From Leptospira fletcheri (GTDB lineage Bacteria; Spirochaetota; Leptospiria; Leptospirales; Leptospiraceae), in NCBI RefSeq assembly GCF_004769195.1, contig NZ_RQET01000001.1, positions 372,001-436,000 on the forward strand: 64,000 nt of DNA, in the 5' to 3' direction. Shown here piece after piece: positions 60,995 to 64,000 of this stretch. A model generated the notes under the pieces. The model made no database searches. It saw nothing but the letters and a program-made list of their open reading frames with translations, and was not told the DNA's origin. Numbering within the stretch: the first letter of the stretch is position 1; each line of letters begins with the position of its first letter. Position numbers and translations under genes: made by a program.

Positions 60995-61680
60995 CCGGAT
61001 ATCGTCTGTTTCAATTCCGAAAAAAAGAGATCCTCGACCGAATCCGAAAGCATAGGACCCCATAAAAAGAAAATCCAACCGAACCAATGCCTCAGACGAT
61101 CATCTACCGTCGGAAGGGGTACTTTTCCATTTTCACCCGTCGTTTTAGAAGCACGGAAATCGAGTCTCTCCTGAAAATAGCCGGGAAATACCAGCAGACT
61201 AAACGAGGAAAGATACAAAGACCAATGCATCTCACGGTCGAATCCGTCTATTTTGATTTCTATTTTGCTCGGAACCTCTTCGAACCCGCTCGAATATTTC
61301 GACGTTCTGTACGTGCAACCATTGCTTTCATCCCGGCAAAATTCAGCCAAACGTCCGGACAATCCGGATAGAAATTCCCATTTTCGTTTGGGATAATATT
61401 GGCGGAAGGAAAACCGAGCCTGATCCACGAACTCTTCCGCTCGGAACCAGCCTGTGACCGCCTGTTTGCAATCGGAAGGCTTAGTACACGAGTCGGATCT
61501 CTCCGTTTGTCCGCAGAATTCCGCACAAGTATCCCCTTTCAAGAGCAGGACCAATTCCGTCTTTTTCTTCCCGAACGGGGAATCTTTCCGGATTTGCCCG
61601 GAGCTTTGCACGGATCGGTACGTGCATCCTGCAAATAGAAATAGAAGAAAAAGAATCCGACCTGTTGGAAACTCCGTCAT
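60988..61680 (-). CDS. Hypothetical cysteine-rich lipoprotein
   Basis: A 230-residue predicted lipoprotein: MTEFPTGRILFLLFLFAGC with Cys19 as lipid site. The mature part has six further cysteines (in GDTCAEFCGQ, SDSCTKPSDC, AEFCRDESNGC), enough for three disulfides. A tryptophan- and phenylalanine-rich C-terminal region follows (LRHWFGWIFFLWGPMLSD). No domain is recognised. It is the last gene of a three-gene minus-strand cluster (outer membrane protein, lipoprotein, this lipoprotein) and its 3' end overlaps the EAL gene. Confidence 0.68.
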   Translation of the reverse strand: MTEFPTGRILFLLFLFAGCTYRSVQSSGQIRKDSPFGKKKTELVLLLKGDTCAEFCGQTERSDSCTKPSDCKQAVTGWFRAEEFVDQARFSFRQYYPKRKWEFLSGLSGRLAEFCRDESNGCTYRTSKYSSGFEEVPSKIEIKIDGFDREMHWSLYLSSFSLLVFPGYFQERLDFRASKTTGENGKVPLPTVDDRLRHWFGWIFFLWGPMLSDSVEDLFFSELKQTISGH

Positions 61681-61722
61681 CGTTCAAACAAGGAGAGGCT
61701 CATAATGTTTCCGCAAGAAGCT

Positions 61723-62706
61723 CTACCTTTTCTTCGGATTCTTGTCCGGCACTTTCTCTATCTGATTTTCCGAAGGGAAAATTTCCTTCTTTTCCGAATC
61801 GTTCAAATCCGGAAATTCCCGGCGAATCTCTCGGATTTCCGCCGGATGCAGGATCCTGTCCGCAGTATTTAGAAGATAAAGTTTCCTTTCCTGTTCCGAA
61901 GTGAAATTTAGGGAACGTGTTTTTGCAAGATCATCGTATAGTAAGTCGAAGGTGAAGATTCCTGCAAGGAAATCGAAGAATTCCAACCAGTGCACTTCCA
62001 CCTCAAGCCCTCCCATGACTACTCCCGCTTTTACACCCATGCCCCAATAATCCCTGTAGTTCTGATAGATCTTTTTTCGGGGGCTGTGGAAGACAAAAGA
62101 TTCATACGCGTCCTTACTTCCAGTCCCCATAGACCTACCGGAAATGGAAATCGGAACGACCGGCCCAAGCCCTGCCTCCGCAGACAATTCCTCCGTATAG
62201 CCTAGGTTTCTCTTTTGGAACCAACCCAGCTGGACCGTATTTCCGGTATAAAGAGTAACCTGAAACCCTCTCGTTACCCAAGCGCTCACTCCGAACTGAG
62301 GCCCTACTTTCACGTTCACGCTGAGGATGTCCAGAAGATCTAAAATTCTATCCGGAAGATACCAGGCAAACTTGGCCAAAAGACTACTTTCTTCTGCTTC
62401 TCGTTTTCCTCGGTTCGGCCCGAGATAGGAAATTTCCGAAACTGCTTCCTTAGATTCTGGAGGCAATTTTTCGTACAAAGCCTTGGCCCTCTCGTTTTCA
62501 GGGTAAACCTTCAACACTGCGCGAAGGAGCTCCGCTGCTTCGGCGTTTTTTTTCTGGGAGAAAAATACCTCTGCATCGTTCAACGAAGATTTTGCCGAAG
62601 CCTGAACCTCTTCGTATCTGGGAACGGTCGCACAGTTGAACACTGCGATCAAAAAAATACATACGGATGCGCTTGCGAAAACTCTTACATTGGATCCTGT
62701 TTTCAT
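61723..62706 (-). CDS. Hypothetical lipoprotein with TPR-like N-terminal part
   Basis: A 327-residue predicted lipoprotein: leader VFASASVCIFLIAVFNC, lipidated Cys at about residue 25. Residues 40-85 are TPR-like (DAEVFFSQKKNAEAAELLRAVL, YPENERAKALYEKL). From 125 on the protein is beta-rich with aromatic strands (GPQFGVSAWVTRGFQVTLYTG, YWGMGVKAGVVMGGLEVEVHW). The end is charged and basic. It starts 15 bp after the stop of the outer membrane protein gene, so they are co-transcribed and probably work at the same membrane. Function unknown. Confidence 0.7.
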   Translation of the reverse strand: MKTGSNVRVFASASVCIFLIAVFNCATVPRYEEVQASAKSSLNDAEVFFSQKKNAEAAELLRAVLKVYPENERAKALYEKLPPESKEAVSEISYLGPNRGKREAEESSLLAKFAWYLPDRILDLLDILSVNVKVGPQFGVSAWVTRGFQVTLYTGNTVQLGWFQKRNLGYTEELSAEAGLGPVVPISISGRSMGTGSKDAYESFVFHSPRKKIYQNYRDYWGMGVKAGVVMGGLEVEVHWLEFFDFLAGIFTFDLLYDDLAKTRSLNFTSEQERKLYLLNTADRILHPAEIREIRREFPDLNDSEKKEIFPSENQIEKVPDKNPKKR

Positions 62707-62721
62707 GTTCTCCCTCCTCGG

Positions 62722-63816
62722 TCAGTATCTGAAACCGAATTCGATCCCGATCTGGGACCTCGTATCTCGAGCGCTCGTCTTCGTTCCTACACTTGAGATA
62801 AAATTACCGGCCATAAAATTTACTGCGAAGAGCATAGGATCCAGAGTTGATAATCCGTGCGAAGTCGAATGGGTTGCACTACTAACCGCTCCGGAAAAAC
62901 GTACAAACAAGGATTCGTTGAAATTCCACAAATAACCCAGTTGGAACCTGTTCCCTTCTATTTTTCCCTGAGACGTTATTTTCACATGACCGTTAAGAGG
63001 CAGAAGCTTCGACCCGATTGTCGCCAACGTGCGACTATGATCGTCGAAACGATTATCTCCGTAGAAACTGGAAAAGTATTCCACTCCGACATCGATTCTG
63101 CCATTCCCCAATGCGATCGCATAATTCAATCCTGCAACGGCGCTTCCGAAGAATTCCCGATAATCGATCCGATCCCGCGTAACCGGATCCACCCCGCCGC
63201 CAGAAAAAGGAGGATTCTTTGCAATGGTTAGGGAATCGTAATACATATTAGAACCCGAAACCAAGCGTGTTTGATTTTGATACGCTTCCAATCCGAATCG
63301 GAGCGCGAAATTTTCTAGATATTTGTTCTTAAAGCCATTAAAAATCAGGAAGTCCCCTCCCCAACTGGCTCTCATGCTGTCCAGTTTATTTTTAGAATAG
63401 TCCCAAACCGTAAAATCTTGTAGGAGCGTCGGAGTTCCGGGACTGAGAACAGTACCTCCGGATTGGGAGGAACTGTAGGCTGGAGATTGTATATGTTCCG
63501 AACCGAGAGCGGAATACGAGAGCAGGTAATTGCTCCGAAAGAGTCCCGTATGGCGAACCGACGTTTCCCATTCGACCCCCTTCCCTCGAAATGTCGTAGG
63601 AGAAGGTAACGTTATGCTATAATTTCCGGTTGCGACTGCCCACTGGCTGCTATTACTCCCCAATGTCAATGCGTTGCTTGCCGTCGCGGAATGTACGGTA
63701 TTTTCTGTAATTCTAAACCCGACTGCTCCCGTTTTGTCGAAGAAGGAACCTTCCTCCGCTGTCAGTGCGGAAAAAGACGCCAAACAAAGAGATATTAGAT
63801 ATTTTCTCGATTTCAA
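62722..63816 (-). CDS. Putative outer membrane beta-barrel protein
   Basis: A 364-residue protein with signal peptide (M)KSRKYLISLCLASFSALTA followed by EEGSFF. The mature part alternates polar and aromatic residues, with strands such as GVEWETSVRHTGLFRSNYLLSY and RIDVGVEYFSSFYG, and ends IGIEFGFRY; the C-terminal aromatic residue fits outer-membrane insertion. I chose TTG at 63816, which has GAAGG about seven bases upstream and gives a clean signal peptide. An ATG 32 codons earlier (63912) buries the leader. No named porin family is recognised. First gene of a three-gene cluster with two lipoproteins. The promoter is in 63817-64000, which is AT-rich. Confidence 0.74.
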   Translation of the reverse strand: MKSRKYLISLCLASFSALTAEEGSFFDKTGAVGFRITENTVHSATASNALTLGSNSSQWAVATGNYSITLPSPTTFRGKGVEWETSVRHTGLFRSNYLLSYSALGSEHIQSPAYSSSQSGGTVLSPGTPTLLQDFTVWDYSKNKLDSMRASWGGDFLIFNGFKNKYLENFALRFGLEAYQNQTRLVSGSNMYYDSLTIAKNPPFSGGGVDPVTRDRIDYREFFGSAVAGLNYAIALGNGRIDVGVEYFSSFYGDNRFDDHSRTLATIGSKLLPLNGHVKITSQGKIEGNRFQLGYLWNFNESLFVRFSGAVSSATHSTSHGLSTLDPMLFAVNFMAGNFISSVGTKTSARDTRSQIGIEFGFRY

Positions 63817-64000
63817 GGATAACCTTCTCGAATCTATATGATCTTTCCGAAATTCCGGTCCGACTTCCTTCAGGAAAACCCATGCCGTTCCATAGATTGC
63901 ATTTTTTGCCATACTTGGAAAAAAGAAAAATCATACAATCATTTTATAAATATTTTTTATATCTTTTTTGAAAATCATTTCCCTGATTTTGTGCGAAGGA

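Overview
The window is a chromosomal piece of a spirochaete, almost certainly a Leptospira. The signs are lipoproteins with loose spirochaetal lipoboxes (residues such as IHC, FSC and FNC at the cleavage site), many Leptospira-type hypothetical proteins, the long 665-residue form of IspG, LL-diaminopimelate aminotransferase, a bactofilin, and frequent TTG start codons. By eye the G+C content is near one half, well above the low-GC pathogenic species such as L. interrogans. This suggests one of the higher-GC environmental or intermediate lineages, but that is inference. I see no phage, insertion sequence, CRISPR array, rRNA or tRNA.

Layout, left to right. 1-3030 (minus): the 5' end of pdxA, a bactofilin, and two Leptospira-type proteins of unknown function. 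3093-10983 (plus): a lytic transglycosylase, citrate synthase, then a tight four-gene run of three RNA-methyltransferase-like genes and a glycosyltransferase. 11145-17652 (minus): the large subunit of glutamate synthase and two unknown genes. 17814-21567 (plus): ispG and a secreted alkaline-phosphatase-family enzyme, meeting a lipoprotein hydrolase (minus) at a strong two-way terminator. 23534-35246 (minus): a NifU/pentapeptide fusion, rpmE, rho, a PAS-Fis regulator, two envelope unknowns, dapL, a DUF2203 gene, pyrB and an RND pump. 35578-36498 (minus): a fatty acid desaturase. 36593-48084 (plus): an MBL-fold lipoprotein, an outer membrane protein, ruvA, a DoxX protein, then the sucCD - TolC - SH3 protein - FmdB - lpxI - lpxB run. 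48100-53050 (minus): an AsmA-like protein, a TPR lipoprotein and a UvrD-family helicase. 53140-57579 (plus): a NUDIX hydrolase, an MFS transporter and aminopeptidase N. 57652-58776 (minus): an AlkB-type alkane monooxygenase. 59306-60994 (plus): a degenerate-GGDEF/EAL protein. 60988-63816 (minus): an outer membrane protein with two lipoproteins.

Most genes are housekeeping: TCA cycle (gltA, sucCD), nitrogen assimilation (gltB), lysine/peptidoglycan precursor (dapL), pyrimidine (pyrB), isoprenoid (ispG), lipid A (lpxI, lpxB), transcription termination (rho) and recombination or repair (ruvA, helicase). A second theme is the envelope: bactofilin, lytic transglycosylase, TolC, RND pump, AsmA-like protein, outer membrane proteins and lipoproteins.

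The least explained items are a dispersed intergenic repeat of about 120-190 bp with a GC-rich hairpin (three copies, near 11.1, 35.4 and 40.2 kb), a perfect 20-bp inverted repeat in front of the RND pump, the NifU-like/pentapeptide fusion lacking its third cysteine, a PAS-Fis regulator without an AAA+ domain, and the outer membrane protein/lipoprotein cluster at the right edge.
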